This document shows positions 54,323-62,426 of a stretch of DNA of 64,000 bases, piece by piece. The translations under genes were made by a program, and so were the position numbers. The stretch is from Sphingobacterium arenae. GTDB taxonomy: Bacteria > Bacteroidota > Bacteroidia > Sphingobacteriales > Sphingobacteriaceae. Each line of letters opens with the position of its first letter. Positions within the stretch are counted from its first letter, which is position 1. A model generated the notes under the pieces. The model was not told the origin of the DNA, made no database searches, and saw nothing but the letters and a program-made list of their open reading frames with translations. Location: the NCBI RefSeq assembly GCF_014692505.1, contig NZ_JACNYK010000005.1:1-64000 (forward strand). The letters run 5' to 3'.

Positions 54323-55423
54323 TCAGGGGCTTCCCAACATCTTGTAGACTTTACCCGGTAAAGAGAGTAGTAGGCCGTTCATTTCCATTTCTAAAAGTAT
54401 CATCGCTAATTTGCTTGTGGGCCATCCGAAGTGGAGAGCAATTTCATCAACTCCGGCTTGCTCCCGTTCAAGTAAAAAATTGCACACCTGTTGTTCATCT
54501 TTACCTAGGCTATCTGTTAATAACCGAAGTTGCGATCCCTCTTGCTTAGGTTTGGGACGCTCCCATCCCATCAAATAGACCAAGTCGTCCGCATGACGAA
54601 TGAGATGCGCCCGGTGTGTTTTAATCAAATAGTTGCAGCCAGCAGAATATTCTTGATCTATCCCTCCCGGATAAGCACATACATCCCTGTTATAACTGTT
54701 TGCAATTTCCGCGGTGATGAGTGCTCCGCCTTTTTTCGCTGCCTCTATAACAATGGTCACGTCCGCTAGACCGGCGATAATGCGGTTTCTTGCTGGAAAG
54801 TTGTTCCGGTCAGGGATAGTTTCTGAGGGGTATTCGGTCAGTAAACCCCCATTTTCGAGCATACGAGAGGCAACATCCCGATGCGCGGACGGATACATCC
54901 TATCTAGTCCATGACCTAAAACGCCGATAGTAGGAATCCGGTGCCGAAGAGCTAAGCGATGCGCCTGTACATCGATACCATAAGCAAGCCCACTTACAAT
55001 CTGTATATCGTACTCCTGTAAGCTTGAGATTAGCTCTTCACAAAGACGTTTTCCGTATGACGTTGCGTTTCTGGTCCCCACGATACTGACACAGCGCTGT
55101 GGGCTTATATCCGCAGCTCCCTTATAATAAAGTAGTACTGGAGCATCTTCGCATTGCTTTAAACGGTGTGGGTAATTGCTGTCTTCGATCCAAAGTGTTT
55201 GGATGCGGTGCTTTTCGACAAAGGCTGTTTCTCGTTCTGCATCATCCAGATATTTTTTGGAAAGGATCGATTCTACCAGCGTATTCCCAATACGCGGAAT
55301 AGATAATAACTATTGTTTACTGGCGTCGAAAATATTATTAACGGAGCCAAAATGAGCGAGTAAAGTACGTGCCGTCTTGGAGCCAACACCTTTTATCTTT
55401 GTAAGTGCAATTTGTTTGAGCAT
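54323..55423 (-). pseudogene. dprA: DNA-processing protein DprA, interrupted by one in-frame TAG
   Basis: The frame from the ATG at 55423 encodes a SAM-like N-terminal helix-hairpin region (MLKQIALTKIKGVGSKTARTLLA), meets TAG at 55310-55312 after ...FDASKQ, and continues in the same frame (LLSIPRIGNTLVES) through the DprA Rossmann fold (SIVGTRNATSYG, IVSGLAYGIDVQAH, PARNRIIAGL, GALITAEIA) and the winged-helix C-terminus to 54323. Total 366 codons, normal for DprA. No ATG, GTG or TTG restarts the frame until the GTG at 55081, inside the Rossmann domain. DprA loads RecA on incoming single-stranded DNA in natural transformation. One substitution (GAG to TAG would restore the usual ELL) explains the break; a sequencing error is possible. 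Confidence 0.88.
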
Positions 55424-55469
55424 GTTTATAAGTTGGAAACTTAAAGATAAGAACTTTATATAAAAATCC

Positions 55470-55477
55470 TAACTTTG
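55470..55477 (+). promoter_or_regulatory. Predicted -7 element for the 80-residue protein gene
   Basis: TAACTTTG, exact match, giving a leader of about 95 nt to the ATG at 55578. Confidence 0.45.
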
Positions 55478-55577
55478 ACTGAAATTAAAAACCCTAATGA
55501 ATCCTCGTGGAGCAATAGAAACAACTCCGGAAGATTCTTGCTGATAACTTAAAACATATAAAATTCAGAAAAAAGCC

Positions 55578-55820
55578 ATGGAATTACAAGGTGCCCAAGA
55601 GCCATTTGATATTGAGATCGGAAACATAGTCTATTCCGTTTTTCCAGAAGAGAAAGACGTTTTTCTTGTTTTTAAGGATGGTCAGGAATACGTTAAGATC
55701 ATAAAAGATACTGATACCGCCTGGCTAAAATTGAATCCGGAGACAGAATTACCCATGTTTGGAATGGATGAGGAAGTACATTTTATAGGGCAAAAGATAG
55801 ATGAAGAATTACGTCGATAA
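55578..55820 (+). CDS. Small conserved-looking hypothetical protein, 80 residues
   Basis: No signal peptide or membrane helix. Acidic beta-rich sequence (IEIGNIVYSVFPEEKDVFLVFKDGQEYVKIIKD) with a compact single-domain look; the ending DEEVHFIGQKIDEEL is charged. It has a predicted promoter and is convergent with rsmG. I do not recognise the family; no catalytic residues are evident. Confidence 0.65.
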   Translation: MELQGAQEPFDIEIGNIVYSVFPEEKDVFLVFKDGQEYVKIIKDTDTAWLKLNPETELPMFGMDEEVHFIGQKIDEELRR

Positions 55821-55833
55821 TCGTAGAAAGCGA

Positions 55834-56478
55834 TCACATCGGCACATACACCAGGTATTTTGTGTCAAAGAAATCTTCTCTAAAATAAGAGGATAATGGA
55901 TGCAATTCCGCTTTGAGGCGTGATTCTTTAATTTCCTGGCGAAGATCGCCCCCCTTCAGATAGAGGATTCCGTTGGGAATACCGTTTCGATCCTGTTTCT
56001 CAAATTTGTTTCGGACCCAAGACGTAAATTCGGCCAAACGCGTTACCGCGCGTGATACCACAAAATCATATTTGTAATCCAATTGTTCTGCACGGATATG
56101 GTCAGCTTCTACATTTTCTAAACCAAGTGCCTTGGCCACTTCTCGCACTACCTTGATTTTCTTTCCGATAGAATCAACCAAGTGGAATTGGACCTCTGGA
56201 AAGAGAATCGCCAACGGTATACCTGGGAATCCGCCCCCTGTCCCCACGTCCAAGATTCGTGTGCCAGGTGTAAATGCTGTAATAAACTTGGCGATACCGA
56301 GTGCGTGTAATACATGACGCAAATAGAGACTATCAATGTCTTTTCTAGAAATCACATTAATCTGATTATTCCAGAAGGGATATACCTCCGCTAGTTGCGC
56401 AAATTGTTGTCTTTGTTTTTCCGTTAACGTTGGAAAATATTTATAGATGATATCAACAGTTGGATCCATATTATTCAT
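55834..56478 (-). CDS. rsmG: 16S rRNA (guanine527-N7)-methyltransferase
   Basis: 214 residues from the ATG at 56478, which overlaps the upstream stop as TGATG; an ATG two codons earlier (56484) is also possible. SAM-binding motif RILDVGTGGGFPGIPLAI and the segment DFVVSRAVTRLAEFTSWV are diagnostic for RsmG/GidB. It methylates G527 of 16S rRNA; its loss gives low-level streptomycin resistance in other bacteria. Translationally coupled to the glycosyltransferase gene. Confidence 0.95.
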   Translation of the reverse strand: MNNMDPTVDIIYKYFPTLTEKQRQQFAQLAEVYPFWNNQINVISRKDIDSLYLRHVLHALGIAKFITAFTPGTRILDVGTGGGFPGIPLAILFPEVQFHLVDSIGKKIKVVREVAKALGLENVEADHIRAEQLDYKYDFVVSRAVTRLAEFTSWVRNKFEKQDRNGIPNGILYLKGGDLRQEIKESRLKAELHPLSSYFREDFFDTKYLVYVPM

Positions 56479-57620
56479 CACCATGATGTTTGTTTTTTGC
56501 GGCGGTTAAACAGGCCATTGAAGCAAATGTAAAAATAATACAAAATATCCAGTAACGGAAACCAAATAAGCAGGTCGCGGACAACCAGTTTTGTATAAAT
56601 ACGATTGAAAACCAAGAACTGACTGAGCAAACGAACACTATACATACTCAATGGAATGTACCATAAGTTAGGATATAGCACGAAGCACGCCGCCAGCATA
56701 AAATAAAACAATAACGCCGATATCAATTGTATCGCGAGCATGCGCTTGTGGCTTCCTTTGTATAGGGTAGACGCGCCCGAATGACGTGCTTTTTGTTTAT
56801 AGTAGCTTCTCCAGGTTTCTTTTGGAACGGAGTGGACATGGGCATCCGGATGTATGGCGATGTTTACGTTTGTGCGCGTTGCATTGTGATTGACAAACAA
56901 ATCATCATCGCCAGATTTGATATGCATGTGCTTGTTAAAACCTTTGCCCTTGTAAAAAAGAGACTTGGTATATGCTAAATTACGGCCGACTCCCATGTAG
57001 GCATTCCGTTTTAACGCGTAAGACAAATAGCTCATTGCGGTATGCGTTGTTTCAAAGCGAATCAATTTATTTAGTAGTCCTCTTTGTTTGAAATAAGGGG
57101 AATAGCCCAAGACAATTTCTTTTTGGGACGAGAAAGCTCCTGCCGTTTCCGCAAGCCAGAAAGGACTCGCTGGCTGGCAGTCGGCATCCGTGAAAACAAG
57201 ATGCTCATGCTTGGCGGCCTTGACGCCCATAGTGAGCGCAAACTTTTTGCTGTGTTTGAGACGGATATGCTCTTTGATTTCCACCACCTTTAACCGGTCC
57301 GGATATTGAGTAGAAAACTCTTTGAGTATCCATTTGCTCTCATCGTCCGAACAATCATCGACCAACACCACTTCAAATAAAGGATATTCCTGTTCCAATA
57401 TATGGGGGAGGAACGCTTTCAGATTCTCTTCTTCATTATGTGCACAGATGACAACGCTAATCGGGGGAAGGTGAGCGGATTCTCGGAACGATTTCACGGG
57501 ATAGAACGCTAATTTTCCGTAGACAAAGTAGATGTAGTAAAGCTGGATAAGCAACAAAATACCCAGCACGCCTATGGGTGTATACGAAATATAAGCTAAG
57601 AGTTGTTCTAAAAGTGTCAT
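56478..57620 (-). CDS. Membrane glycosyltransferase family 2
   Basis: 380 residues from the ATG at 57620, placed 9 bp after a -7 element; a longer TTG start (57650) would overlap that promoter. One N-terminal helix (about 8-28) precedes the GT-A domain with ISVVICAHNEEENL, VVLVDDCSDD and the metal-binding DAD in VFTDADCQPAS; an acidic GDDDLFV segment follows. Two to three C-terminal helices (about 295-365) anchor it. It adds a sugar to a lipid or polysaccharide on the cytoplasmic face; acceptor unknown. Coupled to rsmG (TGATG overlap). Confidence 0.87.
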   Translation of the reverse strand: MTLLEQLLAYISYTPIGVLGILLLIQLYYIYFVYGKLAFYPVKSFRESAHLPPISVVICAHNEEENLKAFLPHILEQEYPLFEVVLVDDCSDDESKWILKEFSTQYPDRLKVVEIKEHIRLKHSKKFALTMGVKAAKHEHLVFTDADCQPASPFWLAETAGAFSSQKEIVLGYSPYFKQRGLLNKLIRFETTHTAMSYLSYALKRNAYMGVGRNLAYTKSLFYKGKGFNKHMHIKSGDDDLFVNHNATRTNVNIAIHPDAHVHSVPKETWRSYYKQKARHSGASTLYKGSHKRMLAIQLISALLFYFMLAACFVLYPNLWYIPLSMYSVRLLSQFLVFNRIYTKLVVRDLLIWFPLLDILYYFYICFNGLFNRRKKQTSW

Positions 57621-57629
57621 ACCGTGCAG

Positions 57630-57637
57630 CAAAGATA
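57630..57637 (-). promoter_or_regulatory. Predicted -7 element for glycosyltransferase-rsmG operon
   Basis: TATCTTTG on the - strand, exact match, ending 9 bp before the ATG at 57620; implies almost no leader and supports that start. Confidence 0.55.
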
Positions 57638-57719
57638 CGTTGTCCACCAAGATAAATGGCGAAAAAGTTAAGTTTTATTAAGATTTTGGTACGCACTCGT
57701 TTCCTCTCAATTTTTATCC

Positions 57720-57727
57720 TATTTTTG
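57720..57727 (+). promoter_or_regulatory. Predicted -7 element for tgt
   Basis: TATTTTTG, exact TAnnTTTG match, 40 bp before the tgt ATG. Confidence 0.5.
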
Positions 57728-57767
57728 CATTGATTTTATTCAAACGGATAAGAGGGATATTACGTAT

Positions 57768-58898
57768 ATGAAATTTACGCTTCAGGCAAAGGATACAGCA
57801 TCTAAGGCGCGTGCCGGCGTCTTGGAAACTGCACACGGAGAGATTCAGACACCTATTTTCATGCCTGTTGGTACAGCCGGGACTGTTAAGGCTGTACACC
57901 AGCACGAATTGGTGCAGGATATCCAGGCGCAGATTATTTTGGGCAATACATACCACTTATACTTACGTCCTGGTTTGGATGTTTTGCATAAAGCCGGCGG
58001 GTTACATAAGTTTAATCATTGGAATGGGCCTATTTTGACAGATTCCGGCGGTTATCAAGTATATTCCTTGACAGAGGTACGCAAGATCCGAGAAGAAGGC
58101 GTTACCTTCCGTTCCCATATTGATGGTTCGAAGCATCTCTTTACACCGGAAAATGTGATGGATACGCAACGTATAATCGGCGCAGACATTATCATGGCTT
58201 TTGATGAATGTACCCCGTATCCCTGTGAATACAGCTATGCCCGAAAATCGTTGGACATGACCCATCGCTGGTTAAAGCGCTGTGTAGACCGATTTGACAG
58301 CACCGAACCGTTATATGGTTATGAACAAACACTTTTTCCCATCGTTCAAGGGTCGGTATATAAGGATTTACGGGAGAAATCGGCGGAGGTGATAGCATCT
58401 TTCAATCGGGATGGTAACGCTATTGGCGGGCTTTCCGTCGGCGAACCTGCAGAGGAAATGTACGCTATGACGGAAGTTGTAACCAATATCCTGCCGCAAG
58501 ATAGACCCCGCTACCTCATGGGGGTCGGTACACCGATTAATATTCTCGAAAATATTGCGTTGGGTATCGATATGTTCGACTGCGTTATGCCTACAAGGAA
58601 TGCGCGTAACGGTATGTTGTTCACGCAGCATGGTATTATCAATATTAAGAATGAAAAATGGAAGGCCGACTTTTCGCCTATTGAAGCAGAAAGCGATTTG
58701 TTGGTCGATCAGATACATACAAAAGCTTATCTTCGTCATTTAATCAGATCACAAGAGATTTTAGGTGCACAGATCGCATCACTGCATAACCTTCATTTTT
58801 ATCTATGGTTGGTAAAACAAGCTAGAGAGAAAATTGTCGAAGGGACGTTCTATATCTGGAAAGAGAAGATGGTAAAAGTTTTAGGCCAAAGGTTATAA
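57768..58898 (+). CDS. tgt: tRNA-guanine transglycosylase (queuosine synthesis)
   Basis: 376 residues. Catalytic and substrate segments are intact: ILTDSGGYQVYSL, MAFDECTPYP, GGLSVGEP, GVGTPINILENIALGIDMFDCVMPTRNARNGMLFT. The enzyme swaps G34 for preQ1 in tRNAs with GUN anticodons. The usual zinc site (CxCxxC then His) is altered: the segment AESDLLVDQIHTKAYL has no cysteine where E. coli has C302, C304 and C307, although the His (LHNLHFYL) remains. Downstream lie an LptF/G permease (4 bp gap) and a DMT transporter, forming an operon. Confidence 0.96.
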   Translation: MKFTLQAKDTASKARAGVLETAHGEIQTPIFMPVGTAGTVKAVHQHELVQDIQAQIILGNTYHLYLRPGLDVLHKAGGLHKFNHWNGPILTDSGGYQVYSLTEVRKIREEGVTFRSHIDGSKHLFTPENVMDTQRIIGADIIMAFDECTPYPCEYSYARKSLDMTHRWLKRCVDRFDSTEPLYGYEQTLFPIVQGSVYKDLREKSAEVIASFNRDGNAIGGLSVGEPAEEMYAMTEVVTNILPQDRPRYLMGVGTPINILENIALGIDMFDCVMPTRNARNGMLFTQHGIINIKNEKWKADFSPIEAESDLLVDQIHTKAYLRHLIRSQEILGAQIASLHNLHFYLWLVKQAREKIVEGTFYIWKEKMVKVLGQRL

Positions 58899-58902
58899 GA
58901 AG

Positions 58903-59985
58903 ATGAACATCATTGACCGTTATATCATTAAAAAATACCTGAGCACATTCTTGTTCACGGTGGGTATTTTTGTTGTGGTGATTGTTGTTTTTGATGTTTC
59001 TGAAAAACTGGATGACTTCCTTAAGTATAAAGCACCTATGTCGAAGGTATTTCTGGAATACTACGCATTGGGTAGCATCCCTTTTTTCTTGAATATGTTG
59101 ACGCCGCTGATCAATTTCATCGCCGTGATTTTCTTTACCTCCAAGATGGCCGACCAAACGGAAGTAGTCCCTATTTTGAGTGGCGGGATGAGTTTCAACC
59201 GTTTTCTGCGACCTTATATGATTGCGGCGAGTATCATCTTTTTATTTACACTGGTCTCCAATATCTGGATTATTCCCTATACCAATAAGATCAAAGTAAA
59301 TTTCGAGAATGTCTATGTAAAACCACATAAGATCAGTACTTCAACGATGTCTACACACATGCAGATTGACTCCAATACCTATGTGTACATCGATAATTTT
59401 GATACGAAACGTAATATAGGTTATAATTTTTCTCTGGAAAAATTTGATGGTGACCAGCTGATCGAGAAGCTAATGGCGCAAAGTATTACCTGGGATTCCG
59501 TTGCCACGAAATGGAAAATAAAAGACTATACCGTTCGGATGATTGATGGTTTGACCGAAACCATGGAAAAGGGAGTGGATAGGGACACGACATTAGATAT
59601 GTTGCCTAGAGACTTCGAAACCTACGACAATGTCTTTACCGCCATGGATACCAAAGAACTGAACCAGCGTATAGCAAAAGAAGAAACCCGTGGAACAGGT
59701 ATGATGACTGATTTGCTACTGGAAAAATATAAACGCTATATCGGTCCATTTTCTGCCTACATTCTGACTTTAATGGGGGTGTCACTATCGTCTAAAAAAG
59801 TTCGGGGCGGTATTGGTTTGAGTCTTGGAATCGGTATCGCATTGAGTTTTACTTTTCTCGTCTTGGTCCAGTTTTCGACCATGTTCTCTTTAAAAGGAGG
59901 ACTGCCGCCCTTAATTGCGATCCTGATTCCCAATATCTTGTTCTTGATTCTGGCACTCTGGCTAAAATATAAAGCACCGAAATAG
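58903..59985 (+). CDS. LptF/LptG-family permease
   Basis: 360 residues with helices at about 15-35, 55-80, 100-120 near the N-terminus and three more at the C-terminus (about 285-355), framing a periplasmic beta-jellyroll (about 130-265). Family signatures: IIDRYIIKKYLSTFLFTVGIF and TPLINFIAVIFFTSKMADQTEVVPILSGGMSFNRFLRPYM. LptF/G are the membrane part of the ABC transporter that lifts LPS to the outer membrane. LptF and LptG cannot be told apart here. It follows tgt by 4 bp and its stop overlaps the next start (TAGTG). Confidence 0.92.
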   Translation: MNIIDRYIIKKYLSTFLFTVGIFVVVIVVFDVSEKLDDFLKYKAPMSKVFLEYYALGSIPFFLNMLTPLINFIAVIFFTSKMADQTEVVPILSGGMSFNRFLRPYMIAASIIFLFTLVSNIWIIPYTNKIKVNFENVYVKPHKISTSTMSTHMQIDSNTYVYIDNFDTKRNIGYNFSLEKFDGDQLIEKLMAQSITWDSVATKWKIKDYTVRMIDGLTETMEKGVDRDTTLDMLPRDFETYDNVFTAMDTKELNQRIAKEETRGTGMMTDLLLEKYKRYIGPFSAYILTLMGVSLSSKKVRGGIGLSLGIGIALSFTFLVLVQFSTMFSLKGGLPPLIAILIPNILFLILALWLKYKAPK

Positions 59986-60884
59986 TGAACAATAAAAATG
60001 TCCTTATCCTGCATTTCACGGTGTTGATTTGGGGATTTACAGGGGTGTTAGGCGGTTTGTTGTCGATATCGGCGGTCCATCTGGTCTGGTATCGTGTTTT
60101 GATCGCTGCACTTTCTCTTTTTATTTATTTTATCTTTATGGGTAAATCGATACACGTCTCTAAAGAAAAGCTAATCCAGTTTTTTCTTGTAGGGGGGATT
60201 GTTGGTGTACATTGGGTACTGTTTTTCCATTCCATTAAGATTTCAACCGTGTCCGTTACATTGGTGACCTTGTCCTCGCTGACACTGTTTACCTCTATTT
60301 TGGAACCCATTATCAATAAAACCAAAATATCGAAAGCCGATGTCGCCATAGGCCTGATTATTATCTTCGGGATCTACCTCATCTTTAAATTTGAGTTTCA
60401 ATATGTCTGGGGAATAATATTTGGCCTTGCAGCAGCTTTCTGTGCTAGTGTTTTTTCTATCTTTAATGCGCGGATGGTGAAAAAAACCAGTCCCACAGTC
60501 ATTACGTTTTACGAAATGTTAGGGGCGTTTTTCGCGGTATCCCTGATCATGGTGTTTATGGGTGATTTCAATGCGGAAATGTGGCTGCAAGATGCAGATT
60601 GGGCATATATTTTGTTATTGGGCGTTGTCTGTACCGCAATAGCTTACGTATTGGGCGTAGCGGTGATGAAAGAATTGAGCGCTTTTACGGTTGCGTTGAC
60701 GACGAATATGGAGCCTATATACGGTATTCTTTTGGCGATGCTCATTTTTGGGAAACAGGAAACAATGAGTTTGGGTTTTTATATCGGAGCAGTTATTATT
60801 TTGGGAGCGGTATTCTTGTATCCTTACGTAAAAGTAAAAATAGAAAACAGAGAGAAAAGGTTAATTAACCGGAAGTTGCACTAA
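59985..60884 (+). CDS. EamA/DMT-superfamily transporter
   Basis: 299 residues starting with GTG, coupled to the permease stop (TAGTG). Ten helices in two five-helix repeats; the repeats begin at ILHFTVLIWGFTGVLGGL and VWGIIFGLAAAFCASVFSIFNARMV. Proline and glycine patterns (TNMEPIYGILLAMLIFGKQE) are typical of EamA exporters of metabolites. Substrate unknown. Last gene of the tgt operon; a terminator follows. Confidence 0.9.
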   Translation: MNNKNVLILHFTVLIWGFTGVLGGLLSISAVHLVWYRVLIAALSLFIYFIFMGKSIHVSKEKLIQFFLVGGIVGVHWVLFFHSIKISTVSVTLVTLSSLTLFTSILEPIINKTKISKADVAIGLIIIFGIYLIFKFEFQYVWGIIFGLAAAFCASVFSIFNARMVKKTSPTVITFYEMLGAFFAVSLIMVFMGDFNAEMWLQDADWAYILLLGVVCTAIAYVLGVAVMKELSAFTVALTTNMEPIYGILLAMLIFGKQETMSLGFYIGAVIILGAVFLYPYVKVKIENREKRLINRKLH

Positions 60885-60887
60885 AAA

Positions 60888-60926
60888 GGGGCTGTAACAC
60901 GTATTTATGATACAGCCCCGTTTCTT
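60888..60926. terminator. Terminator of tgt operon (and convergent gltD)
   Basis: Stem GGGGCTGTA (60888-60896) / TACAGCCCC (60911-60919) followed by GTTTCTTT. Confidence 0.8.
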
Positions 60927-60939
60927 TGTGTTATAACAC

Positions 60940-62406
60940 CTAAGCGTATGAAACTGCTTGATCTTTACATTCCAGTTCCGAGTACCCCATCAGGAACTCA
61001 TCTACTTTTCGAGCGCATTCACGACCTTCGGAGATCGCCCAAACAACAAGAGATTGACCTCTGCGCATATCACCTGCTACAAATACCTTGTCAGCAGACG
61101 CTTTAAATTCGCCTTCCCGAGCTTCCACATTACCGCGTCCGTCAAGCTTTACACCGAGCTGTTGTAATAGACCTTCGTGTTGTGGATGCAAGAAGCCCAT
61201 CGCTAATGTGACCAATTCACAAGGAATCTCCCGCTCGGAACCTTCTATTTCCTTAAATTTGGTGGGTCTGCCCAGCGCATCAGTTTCCCATTCTAAATCA
61301 ACAATCAACGCCGCACGCAGATGTCCTTTGTCGTCTCCCAAGAATGCTTTCGTGCTTACGCCCCAATTACGTTGACAACCTTCTTCGTGCGATGTGGTTG
61401 TTTTGAGCAACATCGGGTAGGTCGGCCACGGCATTGCAGCTGTGCGCTCCTGCGGTGGTTGTGGCATCAATTCAAATTGTGTAACACTTTTTGCTCCGTG
61501 ACGATTGGATGTTCCCACACAGTCGGAACCGGTATCTCCACCACCGATAACCAATACGTTTTTATCAGTTGCTAAAATTTCTTCCACCTCAACAGGGGAG
61601 TTGCCTACCCGTTTGTTTTGCTGTTTCAAAAATTCCATCGCGTAGTGAACACCTTTCAGTTCACGTCCCGGAATCGGCAAGTTACGTGGAATCGTTGATC
61701 CTCCAGCCAATACCACTGCATCGTAATCCTGTAATTCGCTGGCAGGAACATTTACACCTACCTCCGCATTTGTTTTAAATACGACACCCGATTGTTCCAT
61801 CACTTCCACCCGACGGTCGATCACGGATTTATCCAGTTTGAAATCCGGAATGCCGTAACGAAGCAACCCACCCACTTTATCATCACGTTCGTATACCACG
61901 ATATCGTGTCCCGCTTTGTTTAATTGTGCAGCCGCAGCCAACCCAGCAGGGCCGGAGCCGACTACTGCCACACGCTTGCCGGTCTTGATATAGTTTTTAT
62001 TTGGCTGTACGTAGTTTTTCTTATAAGCAATTTCAATAATATGTTTTTCGATTTCTTCGATAGCTACCGGTGGTTTGTTGATACCTAGCACACACGCGGC
62101 TTCGCAGGGTGCGGGGCAAATTCTTCCCGTAAATTCCGGAAAGTTATTGGTGGACACCAAGATGTTATACGCTTCCTCCCAGCGGGCATCGTAAACGGCA
62201 TCGTTAAATTCGGGGATTACATTTCCCAATGGACATCCCGAGTGGCAAAAAGGAATGCCGCAATTCATACAGCGCGCCGCTTGATGATTCAGCTGATCGT
62301 CTGTATAGCTGTGTACAAATTCCTGATAATTTTGTTTTCTGCTTTCTACAGACTCTTTCTGCGGAAGCACTCTTTCAAATTCTAAAAATCCTGTTGGTTT
62401 TCCCAT
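60940..62406 (-). CDS. gltD: Glutamate synthase small subunit
   Basis: 488 residues. N-terminal iron-sulfur cysteines (ARCMNCGIPFCHSGCPLGN; GRICPAPCEAACVLG) are followed by an FAD motif (VVGSGPAGLAAAAQL) and an NADPH motif (VIGGGDTGSDCVG). It passes electrons from NADPH to the large subunit. It lies 20 bp after gltB on the same strand. Confidence 0.97.
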   Translation of the reverse strand: MGKPTGFLEFERVLPQKESVESRKQNYQEFVHSYTDDQLNHQAARCMNCGIPFCHSGCPLGNVIPEFNDAVYDARWEEAYNILVSTNNFPEFTGRICPAPCEAACVLGINKPPVAIEEIEKHIIEIAYKKNYVQPNKNYIKTGKRVAVVGSGPAGLAAAAQLNKAGHDIVVYERDDKVGGLLRYGIPDFKLDKSVIDRRVEVMEQSGVVFKTNAEVGVNVPASELQDYDAVVLAGGSTIPRNLPIPGRELKGVHYAMEFLKQQNKRVGNSPVEVEEILATDKNVLVIGGGDTGSDCVGTSNRHGAKSVTQFELMPQPPQERTAAMPWPTYPMLLKTTTSHEEGCQRNWGVSTKAFLGDDKGHLRAALIVDLEWETDALGRPTKFKEIEGSEREIPCELVTLAMGFLHPQHEGLLQQLGVKLDGRGNVEAREGEFKASADKVFVAGDMRRGQSLVVWAISEGRECARKVDEFLMGYSELECKDQAVSYA

Positions 62407-62426
62407 GACTACTTTTCCTCCGCTAA

